Shown here one piece after another: positions 17,243-26,500 of a DNA stretch of 64,000 nucleotides. The stretch is from positions 372,001 to 436,000 of the forward strand of contig NZ_JAJEWJ010000001.1 of NCBI RefSeq assembly GCF_020687765.1. The letters run 5' to 3'. How positions within the stretch are numbered: the first letter of the stretch is position 1; every line of letters starts with the position of its first letter. The stretch comes from Sphingobacterium sp. FBM7-1. GTDB taxonomy: Bacteria; Bacteroidota; Bacteroidia; Sphingobacteriales; Sphingobacteriaceae. The notes under the pieces are model-generated. The model was not told the DNA's origin. It saw only the letters and a program-made list of their open reading frames with translations, and ran no database searches. Both the position numbers and the translations under genes were made by a program.

Positions 17243-17665
17243 TCAAACACCCCAAGCCGTGACAACGAGCGATCTGCTCCCGCCATAGTCTCGGTGTTCA
17301 CACAGATAGACGCCCTGCCACGTGCCAAGGTTAAGTCGGCCATCTGTTATTGGTATCGTGACGGAGCTGCCGAGCAAGGAACTTTTTAGATGAGCTGGCA
17401 TATCGTCAGAACCTTCGTAGTCATGTAGATAATCTGGATCATCTTCGGGGACAGATTTATTGAAGTAAGTCTCAAAATCGGCACGTACCGTAGGGTCGGC
17501 ATTTTCGTTGATCGTCAAGGAAGCGGATGTATGCTGAATAAAGATTTGGCATAAGCCGGTTTTTATGGTGCTCATCTCTGGCAGCGACCGGATAATCTCA
17601 GCGGTAATCAAATGAAACCCTCTCTTTTTAGGATCGAGACGTAATGAACGTTGGAAAATCTGCAT
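17243..17665 (-). CDS. YjbQ-family protein (UPF0047)
   Basis: A 140-residue protein of the YjbQ/UPF0047 family, compact beta-rich enzymes for which a weak thiamine-phosphate synthase activity has been reported. Recognised from I-F-I-Q-H-T-S-A-S-L-T-I-N-E-N-A-D-P-T-V, P-A-H-L-K-S-S-L-L-G, L-G-T-W-Q-G-V-Y-L-C-E-H-R and the terminal V-V-T-A-W-G. The conserved His of Q-H-T-S-A, His of A-H-L-K and the E-H-R segment form the putative active site. Full length for the family and single-gene transcription. Confidence 0.92.
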   Translation of the reverse strand: MQIFQRSLRLDPKKRGFHLITAEIIRSLPEMSTIKTGLCQIFIQHTSASLTINENADPTVRADFETYFNKSVPEDDPDYLHDYEGSDDMPAHLKSSLLGSSVTIPITDGRLNLGTWQGVYLCEHRDYGGSRSLVVTAWGV

Positions 17666-17910
17666 AAAACCATTGATTTAGAACACCAAAATAGCGCTTT
17701 TTTTCATTATTGAAGAAATCAATATTACTGGGACAGCTTACTAATGAATCCAACGCGTTAAACCGTCCTTTAAGTTTTTAGCCCCAGCATCCTGTAACTG
17801 GACAATAGGACTACCGGAACCTCTTCCGCTTTCACCGATAATTTTACCACAGTTACCGAGAAATGCGGGAGCTTGGTCTAATCGTTATTCGGTAAATCTG
17901 CACACCACCC

Positions 17911-17918
17911 TACCTTTG
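17911..17918 (+). promoter_or_regulatory. -7 box of NTF2-like gene
   Basis: TACCTTTG is a perfect TAnnTTTG match. It implies a 5' leader of about 50 nt before the ATG at 17976 and rules out the in-frame upstream start at 17916. Confidence 0.6.
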
Positions 17919-17975
17919 AGATATCAAATAAGAAATAGAAAAAACAATATATACATCACATTAAAAACTACAGAT

Positions 17976-18401
17976 ATGAAAACGACATTGAAAACTATCG
18001 CAGCAGCATTGATCATGGTTACATCACTAAACTCATTTGCTTCGGAAAAGGCCAATCCTTTGAAAGACGTGGAATCGGACATGGTAATCGGCTCCTATGT
18101 GGATGCTGTTACCGTGGGTAGTATCGACCTAAACAAATTCCTTTTTGCAGATGATTTCCAGTACCGAAACTTGAACAACAACGACCGCGCCGGCAAAAAG
18201 GAATACATCAAGTTCCTAAAGACAAACAAAGGAGCCCAATATGACTGCGAGAGTAGCTACGAGATCCTATCGCAAAATGGAAAGGTATGCGTTGCAAAAG
18301 CTACCATGGTATTTGACAACTTTACCCGTGTGGATTATATCACATTGACCCTCGGGAAAGATGGTTGGAAAGTAAACCAAGTGGAAACGACCTATCCTTA
18401 A
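17976..18401 (+). CDS. Exported NTF2-like (lumazine-binding-like) protein
   Basis: A 141-residue protein with a signal peptide (M-K-T-T-L-K-T-I-A-A-A-L-I-M-V, cleavage near S-F-A-S-E). It continues into a cone-shaped NTF2-like domain: V-I-G-S-Y-V-D-A-V-T-V-G near the start, F-L-F-A-D-D-F-Q-Y-R, K-K-E-Y-I-K-F-L-K, and a C-terminal strand pair ending L-G-K-D-G-W-K-V-N-Q-V-E. In Bacteroidota such small secreted proteins are common and mostly uncharacterised. The start is set by the promoter box at 17911 and by the signal peptide. A terminator hairpin lies downstream, so the gene is monocistronic. Confidence 0.8.
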   Translation: MKTTLKTIAAALIMVTSLNSFASEKANPLKDVESDMVIGSYVDAVTVGSIDLNKFLFADDFQYRNLNNNDRAGKKEYIKFLKTNKGAQYDCESSYEILSQNGKVCVAKATMVFDNFTRVDYITLTLGKDGWKVNQVETTYP

Positions 18402-18477
18402 AAAAAGCTTAGATTTTTTGTTTCAATATAGGGACATGTCGTGAGATACTCCCAGTGTTTAGTTTAGTTTAGTTAGT

Positions 18478-18501
18478 AAAGCCTGCAAATGCAGGCTTTT
18501 T
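18478..18501 (+). terminator. Rho-independent terminator of NTF2-like gene
   Basis: AAAGCCTGC, loop AAAT, GCAGGCTTTTT: a short strong stem with a T-run, preceded by a GTTTAGTTTAGTTAG repeat. It resembles the small-RNA hairpins in layout but lacks their leader and C-rich loop. Confidence 0.8.
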
Positions 18502-18593
18502 AACGTCAGGAGATATCCGAGAACAATATTCCAATCGATTACCTAATTCCTTCAATTGGAATAGTATATTAGCAAACAGAATACTGATTTTGC

Positions 18594-18791
18594 ATGAACT
18601 TAACAGAACTTTATAATAATCTCTATACAAGATCGATTGGGGAGGCCCCTCAAAAGTTTGCGGAACAGTTGGAAAACTACAGAGATGTCGATTTTGGTTC
18701 TTTTAAACCGAAGGAGATCGAACTGGTGTACAACGACTGGTATCAAAAACGCCATATCGTAAAAACACTTCATAAAATCTCGCTACAGTAG
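18594..18791 (+). CDS. Small hypothetical protein
   Basis: A 65-residue protein starting M-N-L-T-E-L-Y-N-N-L-Y, rich in Tyr, Glu and Lys, with no membrane segment or known motif. The frame is clean and the composition plausible for a folded small protein (K-P-K-E-I-E-L-V-Y-N-D-W-Y-Q). It lies between a terminator and small-RNA copy D, so it has its own transcript if expressed. No function assignable. Confidence 0.45.
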   Translation: MNLTELYNNLYTRSIGEAPQKFAEQLENYRDVDFGSFKPKEIELVYNDWYQKRHIVKTLHKISLQ

Positions 18792-18820
18792 TAGCTTTGG
18801 CTACGGAAAATCATTCATTC

Positions 18821-18882
18821 GTTAATATGTGTTAAATATACACTTACAAGAAACGAAATACACGTCATTGTCGTTATATTTG
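18821..18882 (+). promoter_or_regulatory. Tandem GTTAA promoter of small RNA, copy D
   Basis: GTTAA at 18821 and 18831 (10 bp apart) and a -7 box TATATTTG at 18875-18882, again 44 bp after the second motif. It shares a run of 29 identical bases with copy A just after the tandem motif. Confidence 0.6.
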
Positions 18883-18887
18883 TACTT

Positions 18888-18952
18888 CATAATTAGGTTT
18901 ATAATTGGTTAGTTAGTTAAAAATCCTGAAGCTCCCCGCTTCAGGATTTTTT
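18888..18952 (+). ncRNA. Predicted small RNA, C-loop hairpin family, copy D
   Basis: The leader CATAATTAGGTTTATAATTGG and TTAG repeats match the other copies. The hairpin is ATCCTGAAG/CTTCAGGAT with loop CTCCCCG. Compared with copies A-C one stem pair changes from G-C to A-T on both arms at once, a compensatory change that supports RNA structure, while CCCCG in the loop stays. The unit ends in a T-run about 90 bp upstream of the metal-efflux regulator gene and reads towards it, but the terminator separates them. Confidence 0.7.
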
Positions 18953-19031
18953 GTTGTTGCTAGATAAAGACTCGTGCTACGCTCGCTGTTGGATCTAGCC
19001 ACATTGGGTACGGTCTATATATAATTTCACT

Positions 19032-19039
19032 TATCTTTG
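19032..19039 (+). promoter_or_regulatory. -7 box directly before response regulator
   Basis: TATCTTTG is a perfect TAnnTTTG and ends 4 bp before the ATG at 19044, so the transcript should begin at or next to the start codon (leaderless). Confidence 0.55.
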
Positions 19040-19043
19040 TTAT

Positions 19044-19727
19044 ATGAGAATTTTGGTAATCGAAGACGAAACTACACTCAATAAAAATATTTGTGAGGCC
19101 TTGGAAGCTGAAAATTTTGTAGTCGAAAGTACCTTTGACGGCTTTTTGGCGGAAAGGTTCTTAAAGAGAGAATCTTTCGATTGTGTAGTGATGGATATTA
19201 ATTTACCAAAGAAAAACGGCTACGATCTCTGTAAGGAATTTAGGGGATATAATACGCAAACCCCTGTACTGATGCTGACCGCTTTTGATGAGCTGGAAGA
19301 CAAAATCAAAGGTTTTGATAGTGGTGCTGACGACTACCTGACCAAACCATTTTTTATGAAAGAGCTCATTATGCGAATCAATTCGCTGCTGAAAAGAAGC
19401 CAAAGCAAGTCCGAAAATAATACGAACGATACGATTATCGCTTCGGATATTCTTATTAATACGGCTCAAAAAAAGGTTAAGAGACAAAATCAGGAAATAC
19501 AGCTTACGCCAAGGGAATATCAAATTTTAGTCAAACTCTGTAAGCACAAAGGCGAAATCATTTCCAAAAATGAATTGATCAAGGAAATTTGGGGAACTTC
19601 GCTTAATGTGAACACCAATACGATCGAGGTTTATGTGAATTTTCTGCGTAATAAAATTGACAAGCCGTTTGGCAAAAACTCCATCAAAACAAAAATCGGT
19701 TACGGGTACTATTTGGAGACAGAATGA
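19044..19727 (+). CDS. OmpR-family response regulator of metal-efflux locus
   Basis: A 227-residue two-component regulator. The receiver domain (about 1-118) begins M-R-I-L-V-I-E-D-E with the acidic pocket, has the phospho-acceptor Asp in C-V-V-M-D-I-N-L-P-K (about residue 51), a conserved T in M-L-T-A-F-D and K in L-T-K-P-F. The C-terminal winged helix (about 130-225) shows L-T-P-R-E-Y-Q-I-L, N-T-I-E-V-Y-V-N-F-L-R-N-K-I-D and I-K-T-K-I-G-Y-G-Y. The stop overlaps the histidine-kinase start (ATGA). Position ahead of a CzcCBA-type pump suggests control of that operon in response to a metal. A likely DNA target is the direct repeat at 21121. Confidence 0.92.
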   Translation: MRILVIEDETTLNKNICEALEAENFVVESTFDGFLAERFLKRESFDCVVMDINLPKKNGYDLCKEFRGYNTQTPVLMLTAFDELEDKIKGFDSGADDYLTKPFFMKELIMRINSLLKRSQSKSENNTNDTIIASDILINTAQKKVKRQNQEIQLTPREYQILVKLCKHKGEIISKNELIKEIWGTSLNVNTNTIEVYVNFLRNKIDKPFGKNSIKTKIGYGYYLETE

Positions 19728-21082
19728 AAATCAGAAACAAAATACTCATCTATTTTTCGAGTACGGTCATAACGGTATCTGCCCTATCGCTCGTGATTGT
19801 TTTTATTTTGTTTTCAGCACACCGTGAAGAAGAGTTTCAACAGCAGCAATTTTCCAAAACGAAACATACGATTGGGCTTATAGAAGAATTTGGAAAAATA
19901 AGTGCGGAGCTTTCATTGCTGCTGGACAAACAGGATATTCACGACTTCTATGATGAAAAAATGCTTATTTATGACAACAATAAGAAGCTTATTTTCTCGA
20001 GTATTGATAGTCTGGAGATCGAGAAATCAGCCCTTATCTTAAACAATTTATCGGTTTCAAATGCTTGGATGGAAACCAAAGAAGATGGTTATGATCTGAT
20101 TGGCGTATATGTCGAAAATAATGGTAAGGGATACTACGGAATCAGTAAAGCGTATGACTATTTTGGGTATTCCAAAAGGGATTTTCTCCAAAACGTGCTG
20201 GTCGGGATTTTTCTGGCCATCGTATTGATTGTTCTGTTGATTTCATTCTATCTTGCCAATATTATTGCCAAACCAATTTCGGAGCTGACGAAAAAGATGG
20301 AAGATTACGATTTGAGCGAGGAAGAAAACGAATCCGTTGAACTTCAGACCACGACTACCGAGCTAAAAAACCTGTCGGAAAAATTTAATGAACTTTTAAA
20401 ACGTACCCAGGATGCTTTTAGGTTTCAAAAATATAGCATCCAGCATATTTCTCACGAGCTGAAAACCCCGATTGCGGTATTGGTTTCGGAACTCGAGAAA
20501 ATTGAACAGCAAAACGATCTGGAGCGGATAAAATCCGATCTTCCGGGACAGACGCAAAAAGCTAAATCACTCGGACATATCATTGACGTCTTGCTTCAAA
20601 CTTCTAAGATCGAGGCAGGACAGCAAATTACCAAGGCTAACGTCAGAATTGATGAAATTATGTTTAACTGCATTGCTGAAATCAATACGCTTTATCCCGC
20701 GTTTAATTTTGAGGTATATTTCACCCCCGACCACTTCAATGAGGATATCTTAAATAGGCAAGCAAACGAACCGCTGATCAAACAAGCATTGCTGAACTTG
20801 CTGCTAAATGCGGTTCACTATTCCGATAATCAGAAAGCGAATGTAACTTTTGATGGTTCTTCCGATGTGCTTACCCTTATTGTTTCAAATTCGGGGAAAG
20901 TCCTCAAAGACGATGAACAGCAGTTTATTTTCACGCATTTTTTTAGGGGAAATAATGCGCAGACACAACAAGGTTTTGGCCTTGGGTTAGTGCTTGCTAA
21001 AAGGATTTTCGCCATCCACGACGCGAAGATTCATTATTATTCGAGAGGGAAATCTGAAAATGTGTTTGAAGTCAATTGGTGA
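19724..21082 (+). CDS. Sensor histidine kinase of metal-efflux locus
   Basis: A 452-residue membrane sensor kinase. Two transmembrane segments (about 8-30 and 162-183) enclose a periplasmic sensor of about 130 residues that is not His- or Cys-rich. A HAMP-like linker follows, then the dimerisation H-box I-S-H-E-L-K-T-P-I-A (phospho-acceptor His about residue 243). The ATPase domain has an N-box L-L-L-N-A-V-H-Y-S-D-N and a G-box G-F-G-L-G-L-V-L-A-K-R. The expected D-x-G motif reads S-N-S-G, a variation seen in some related kinases. Co-transcribed with the response regulator through a 4-bp overlap. The metal sensed cannot be read from the sequence. Confidence 0.9.
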   Translation: MKIRNKILIYFSSTVITVSALSLVIVFILFSAHREEEFQQQQFSKTKHTIGLIEEFGKISAELSLLLDKQDIHDFYDEKMLIYDNNKKLIFSSIDSLEIEKSALILNNLSVSNAWMETKEDGYDLIGVYVENNGKGYYGISKAYDYFGYSKRDFLQNVLVGIFLAIVLIVLLISFYLANIIAKPISELTKKMEDYDLSEEENESVELQTTTTELKNLSEKFNELLKRTQDAFRFQKYSIQHISHELKTPIAVLVSELEKIEQQNDLERIKSDLPGQTQKAKSLGHIIDVLLQTSKIEAGQQITKANVRIDEIMFNCIAEINTLYPAFNFEVYFTPDHFNEDILNRQANEPLIKQALLNLLLNAVHYSDNQKANVTFDGSSDVLTLIVSNSGKVLKDDEQQFIFTHFFRGNNAQTQQGFGLGLVLAKRIFAIHDAKIHYYSRGKSENVFEVNW

Positions 21083-21120
21083 TTAGCGCATTCGGAGGTC
21101 TCTGAATTCTTTATTTCTAA

Positions 21121-21150
21121 CCTTAAGCCAAATTTTATATCCTTTAAGCC
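21121..21150. promoter_or_regulatory. Direct repeat, candidate response-regulator operator
   Basis: CCTTAAGCC (21121-21129) and CCTTTAAGCC (21141-21150) form a direct repeat about 20 bp apart in the gap between the kinase and the pump operon. A related TTAAGG lies just after. Tandem sites near two helical turns apart are typical for OmpR-family regulators. It ends 48 bp before the CzcC-type start. Confidence 0.45.
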
Positions 21151-21197
21151 TTTTTTAAGGTCAATAAGGCCACTTTTGTGACATTAATTGTTGCAAA

Positions 21198-22469
21198 ATG
21201 AAACGACTTATCTTATTATATGTTTGCATAAACGCCGGATTACAGGTACATGCTCAACAGACACTCCACCTGTCTCGGCAAGAGGCAGAGGCCTTATTTT
21301 TGCAGAATAATCTTCTATTAATTTCCGAAAAGCTCAACATCGAAAGCCAGCAGGCAGAAGTCATTCAGGCTAAAATGTGGCCTAATCCGGAATTCTCGAT
21401 AGGTGAACTAAACCTTTGGAAGAATTCGACGGTAGAACCCTCGCCCCCATTTGTGGGCAATTTTGGACGAAATCAGCAAATCGCTTTTGAACTCAGTCAA
21501 TTAATCCAAACGGCAGGAAAACGCAGCAAACTTATCGCATTAGAACAGGTTGATGTTTCTAAAGCAGAGCAATATTTTGAAGATTTATTGCGGGGTTTGA
21601 AACTCGAGCTTCGTAACCAGCTCACTGATTTGCAATATGTTCAGCAGTCTGTAAAAGTTCATCAAAACCTGATGGAAAGCATCGCGGTACTGACCAATGC
21701 TTATCAAAATCAAGTGAATAATGGCCATATTTCAAAAGCGGAATATATTCGTATAAAGGCACAGGAACTCGAAATCAGCAAAGAAATTTTGGATCTTTCT
21801 CGCCAATCCAACGAAATCCAAAAAGAACTCAAATTATTGCTCCGTGTTAATCCCTCGGTTCGTATAGAAATCACGGATGACAGGTTTGTTAAAGAGCCCA
21901 AACTTTATCGATCGGTTATCCTGGAACAGATCGCCGAACGTGCCAAAGAGAATCGTCCCGATTATAAACTGGCTTTGTTAGAAGAAGATTATTCCAATAA
22001 ACTATTGGCCTACGAAAAAGCACAGCGTGTACCCGATTTAAATTTTGGCGTGAATTACGACCGTAACGGAAGCACCATGCTTGATTTCGTCGGGGTTAGC
22101 GTTTCCTTTGATTTGCCGTTATTTAACCGGAATAAAGGGCGTATAAAGAAAGCGCAGATCAGCATTGAAAACGCCAAGGTTCAGAAAGAGCAAACTGCGC
22201 TGATGATCGAAAATGAGATTTTTGTCGCTTACCAATCGCTGCAACAGGCTATCGACTTTCTGCATGAGATCGAAGAGAGTTTTGAAGGCGACTTGGACAT
22301 GCTTTTGGAAAATTACACTAAGAATTTCACGGACCGAAATGTGAGTATGTTAGCGTATTTCGATTTTATGGATGCTTACCGGAATAACAAGAAAATCATC
22401 CTCGAAGCCCGAAAGGACGTCCGTCAGAAAGCAGAAGAACTCAATTATTCGTTAGGAAAAGACCTTTAA
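21198..22469 (+). CDS. CzcC/CusC-type outer-membrane efflux protein
   Basis: A 423-residue TolC-family channel, the outer-membrane part of a tripartite metal-efflux pump. A signal peptide (M-K-R-L-I-L-L-Y-V-C-I-N, cleavage after V-H-A-Q) is followed by long coiled-coil helices with the duplicated family pattern: residues near 60 read W-P-N-P-E-F-S-I-G, and near 270 V-P-D-L-N-F-G-V, with S-F-D-L-P-L-F-N-R-N-K-G just after. These phrases are typical of the CzcC group rather than OprM. Length is normal. It is the first gene of a three-gene operon, 13 bp from the adaptor gene. Confidence 0.9.
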   Translation: MKRLILLYVCINAGLQVHAQQTLHLSRQEAEALFLQNNLLLISEKLNIESQQAEVIQAKMWPNPEFSIGELNLWKNSTVEPSPPFVGNFGRNQQIAFELSQLIQTAGKRSKLIALEQVDVSKAEQYFEDLLRGLKLELRNQLTDLQYVQQSVKVHQNLMESIAVLTNAYQNQVNNGHISKAEYIRIKAQELEISKEILDLSRQSNEIQKELKLLLRVNPSVRIEITDDRFVKEPKLYRSVILEQIAERAKENRPDYKLALLEEDYSNKLLAYEKAQRVPDLNFGVNYDRNGSTMLDFVGVSVSFDLPLFNRNKGRIKKAQISIENAKVQKEQTALMIENEIFVAYQSLQQAIDFLHEIEESFEGDLDMLLENYTKNFTDRNVSMLAYFDFMDAYRNNKKIILEARKDVRQKAEELNYSLGKDL

Positions 22470-22482
22470 TCAATCATAAAAG

Positions 22483-23574
22483 ATGAAAAAACACCTTGTA
22501 CCCGTCTTGTTCGTTTTACTTCTAGGCGGCTGTAAAAATAAAGAAGAGTTTAAGACCGTCCCGAAAGAAAAATTCTGTTTGGATGAGAAAACCAGTAGCA
22601 TTATCGAAATTAAGAAGACCGAAAAGCAAGCGGTCACGGAGCGAATCCATTTAACAGGGCATATCGCATCCAATCCCGATAAGCTGGTGCATTTTGTGAG
22701 CCTAGTAGATGGCGTTATTTCGAATACGTATTTTTCTTTGGGAGATGCTGTCACCGAAGGACAGCTTTTAGCGGAGATGCAGAGTACCGCTTTGAGCGCA
22801 CTTCAGGCGGAATTACGTTCGCTCGAAGCACAGATCGAGGTTGCAAAAGTGGACTTACGTGCTAACGAGCAAATGTTCGCGGATCGAATCTCGTCGAACC
22901 GGGATTTAATTGATGCCGAGAATAACCTTCGCATTCTGGAATCCGAGAAGCAAAAAGTAGAAAATAATTTAAGCCTATATAGTGCGAGTAGTACCAAAAA
23001 CGTATTTCAGATAAAAGCCCCTGCTACGGGAATCATCACCGCTAAGAATATCAGTTCAGGAACAACCGTAACCAATGCGGGAGAACCGCTTTTTTCGATT
23101 TCGAATCTGGACAACGTGTGGGCTATGGCAAATATCTATTCGGCGGATATTGCCCACATAAATGAAGGGATGGACGTTGAAATCAAAACAACTTCCTATC
23201 CAGACGAAATTTTCAAAGGAAAAATTGAGGTGATCTCGCAGGTTTTGGACGAAAACTCAAAAGTACTAAAAGCCCGAATCGTGTTGAATAACAAGGATCT
23301 TAAATTAAAGGTCGGCATGATGGCGGATGTTTTTGCGCTTAAGAAAATGGATAAACAGGAAATAGCTGTTCCGACTTCCAGTTTGGTTTTTTTCCACGAG
23401 AAAAATTACGTCTTGGTTTATAAAGATGACTGCCATATTGAAGCGCGTGAAGTCACCTTATCGACAAAAGGGAGCGGAATAACCTATATCGAAAGCGGAT
23501 TGGACGAAGGCGAAAATATCATTACGAAAAATCCGCTACTGATTTTTGAAGCGATCCATAACCAAATCATCTAA
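22483..23574 (+). CDS. CzcB/CusB-type periplasmic adaptor lipoprotein
   Basis: A 363-residue membrane-fusion protein linking the inner-membrane pump to the outer-membrane channel. The N-terminus is a lipoprotein signal with lipobox L-G-G-C (Cys about residue 18). It then shows a barrel-sandwich half-motif (F-V-S-L-V-D-G-V-I-S, G-D-A-V-T-E-G-Q-L-L), an alpha-helical hairpin (about 110-165), the second half-motif (I-K-A-P-A-T-G-I-I-T, S-S-G-T-T-V) and the beta-barrel segment (V-W-A-M-A-N-I-Y). There is no His-rich metal-binding tail such as that of CusF or some CzcB proteins. The neighbouring genes fix its role in the pump. Confidence 0.9.
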   Translation: MKKHLVPVLFVLLLGGCKNKEEFKTVPKEKFCLDEKTSSIIEIKKTEKQAVTERIHLTGHIASNPDKLVHFVSLVDGVISNTYFSLGDAVTEGQLLAEMQSTALSALQAELRSLEAQIEVAKVDLRANEQMFADRISSNRDLIDAENNLRILESEKQKVENNLSLYSASSTKNVFQIKAPATGIITAKNISSGTTVTNAGEPLFSISNLDNVWAMANIYSADIAHINEGMDVEIKTTSYPDEIFKGKIEVISQVLDENSKVLKARIVLNNKDLKLKVGMMADVFALKKMDKQEIAVPTSSLVFFHEKNYVLVYKDDCHIEAREVTLSTKGSGITYIESGLDEGENIITKNPLLIFEAIHNQII

Positions 23575-23584
23575 TTAATTCGAA

Positions 23585-26500
23585 ATGCAAAAGTTTATTC
23601 AAAATATAGTTGCTTTTTCACTGAAAAATCCGGTTATCGTTTTTTTCCTTACGGGATTATTGGCGGTAGTGGGTATTATCAGTTTGAAGCATACGCCTAT
23701 TGAGGCCTTTCCTGATGTAACCAATACCAGAGCCCGAATTATCACACAATGGTCGGGAAGAAGTGCGGAGGAGATGGAGAAATTTGTGACGCTTCCGATC
23801 ATGAAACAGATGAATACGATCCCGAAAAAGACAGATGTACGGTCAATTTCTCTGTTTGGATTGTCGGTGGTTACGGTGATTTTTGACGATGATGTCGATG
23901 ATTTTTACGCCCAGCAGTATGCTTCAAATCGCTTACAGGGAATCGATCTGCCGGATGGCGCGGAAGCGAACATTGAGCCACCCTATGGCGCTACAGGCGA
24001 GATTTTTCGTTACGTAATTCGTAGCAGCAGACCGATCAAAGAAATAACCGCGATCCAGGATTGGGTAATCGAACGAGAGTTGGTCGCTGTTCCGGGCGTA
24101 GCGGATATCGTGAGCTTTGGAGGGGAAGAAAAAATTTATGAACTCAAAATCAATCCGGTTGATCTGGCCAATTACGATCTGTCCCCGCTGGATGTGTATG
24201 AAGCCGTTGCTAAAAGTAATATCAACGTAGGTGGCGATGTCATCGAAAGAGGTTCGCAGGCTTATGTGGTTCGCGGTGTAGGGCTTCTGGAAAGTGTGGC
24301 TGATATCGAAAACATTTTGATTGAAGTCCGTGGCAATACGCCAATTTTGGTAAAACACGTAGCACAGGTCGAAATTTCAGCCAAACCGAGATTGGGACAG
24401 GTTGGTCTTCAGGACGAAGATGATTTGGTACAGGGTGTGGTGGTGATGCTTCGTGGTGAAAATCCGGACGAGGTAATCCCGGGGTTGAAAAGCAAAATCG
24501 AGGAGCTCAACAATACGATTCTACCGAAAGATGTAAAAATAGAACCTTTTATTGACCGTACCGAATTGGTAGAGGCCACCGTAAATACCGTGGCTAAAAA
24601 TATTGTAGAGGGGATTTTCCTGGTTTCGGTTATCGTTTTTATTTTTCTGTATAATTGGCGAACTACGGTGATTGTGGCGTCGGTGATTCCGCTTTCGTTT
24701 CTTTTCGCTATTATGATGTTGCGTATCCAGGGCTTACCGGCTAATTTGATTTCAATGGGCGCGATTGACTTCGGATTGCTGCTGGAGGGCACGCTCGTTA
24801 TCGTGGAAACGGTCTTTGTCGCTATGGAGAAAAAGGCACACCAAGTCGGTATGCCGGCATTCAATAAAATGTCTAAATCGGGGCTGATCAAAAAAAGTGC
24901 GGGAAGTGTAGCGGGATATATTGTTTTTGCACAGATTATTTTGATCGTTGCGCTTATTCCGATTTTTTCCTTTCAGAAAGTAGAAGGCAAAATGTTTTCG
25001 CCATTAGCATTTACGTTAGGCTATGCGCTTTTAGGTTCGCTTATTCTGAGTATTACCTATGTTCCTGTAATGTGTAGGTTTTTGCTTCGTAAGAACATCG
25101 TTGAAAGGGAAAATTTCATATCGCGGTTTTTCAAAAACGCGATGTACAGATTGTTTTTGTGGACGGAGCGCAGAAAAAAGCTGACGATTTTAGCTTTCGT
25201 GGCGCTGATCGCCATTTGCGGAGTCCGTTTTATAAGTTATGGTACAGAGTTTATTCCTAAACTCAACGAAGGGGCTTTATATGTAAGAGCAACCCTTCCA
25301 AACAGTGTCAGCCTACGGGAGTCTACCCGTTTGGCAAAAGAAATGAAAGACAAAATAAGAAGCTTTGAAGAAGTGAAATTTGTTTTAAATCAAGTCGGCA
25401 GACCCAATGACGGAACTGACCCGACAGGCTTTTTCAATATTGAGTTTCACATCCAGCTCTACCCTGACAAGGAATGGGAAAGCAAACTTTCAAAAGACGA
25501 GCTTATCGAAGAAATGAGAAATGAATTACAGTCCTATCCCGGTATTGTTTTCGGATTCAGCCAACCTATTCAGGACAATGTGGAGGAGTATGTAGCAGGC
25601 GTCAAGAGTTCTTTGGTTGTGAAAATTTTCGGAAATGATCTGTTCAAGCTTGAGGAGTATGCCGACCAGGTTGCAGACGCTATCGGAGATGTAGCAGGGA
25701 TCGAGGATTTGAATGTATATCGAAACATTGGACTTCCAGAACTTCGCATTCAGCTTCACGACCATAAAATGGCACGTTACGGAGTAGATATAGCAAATGC
25801 CCAAGCGGTTGTAGAAATGGCTATCGGCGGAAGAGCTGCTACCACCTTCTATGAAGAGGATCAAATGTTTGATGTGCGTATTCGCTTCGCTCCGGAGTAC
25901 CGAGATGACGAAGAAAAAATCGGCGATATCTTAATCCCGACCGGATCGGGAACAAAAATTCCACTAAGTGAGATAGCGACCATCGGCTACATTACGGGGC
26001 CCACATTTATCTATCGGGAAGGAAGTAGTAGATATATTGCAGTTGGATTTAGTATTGAGGGCAGAGATTTGGGTAGTACTATTGCGGAAGCAAAGGCCAA
26101 AGTTGCGGAAAAAGTTAATATTCCCAAAGAAAATAAAGTGGTTTGGGCGGGTGAGTTCGAAAGTAAGGAGAGGGCAACGGCGCAGCTGGCTGTCATCGTA
26201 CCGGCGGTTCTGTTACTGATTTTATTCCTTCTGTATTTCAATTTCGGGACGGTTAAGGATACGATGATCGCAGCAAGCACCATTCCGTTTGCCTTTATCG
26301 GAGGTTTTATTTCGCTTTGGCTGACAGGAACCGTTTTCGGAATTTCCGCTGGAATCGGATTTATCATTCTTTTTGGCGTGAATACCATAAACAGTATCAT
26401 CTTGATTGCAGTAATGAAAGACAATTTGCGAAAAATGGACGTCAAAGAAGCGGTTTCAAAAGGGGTATTTGATCGAATTCGTCCCATTGTAATGATTGCC

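Noticed and set aside
24409..24891. A long open frame on the minus strand inside the metal pump gene
   Set aside because: It is antisense to a strongly conserved coding sequence, and its low-complexity Ser/Thr/Ile-rich peptide is typical of a shadow frame.
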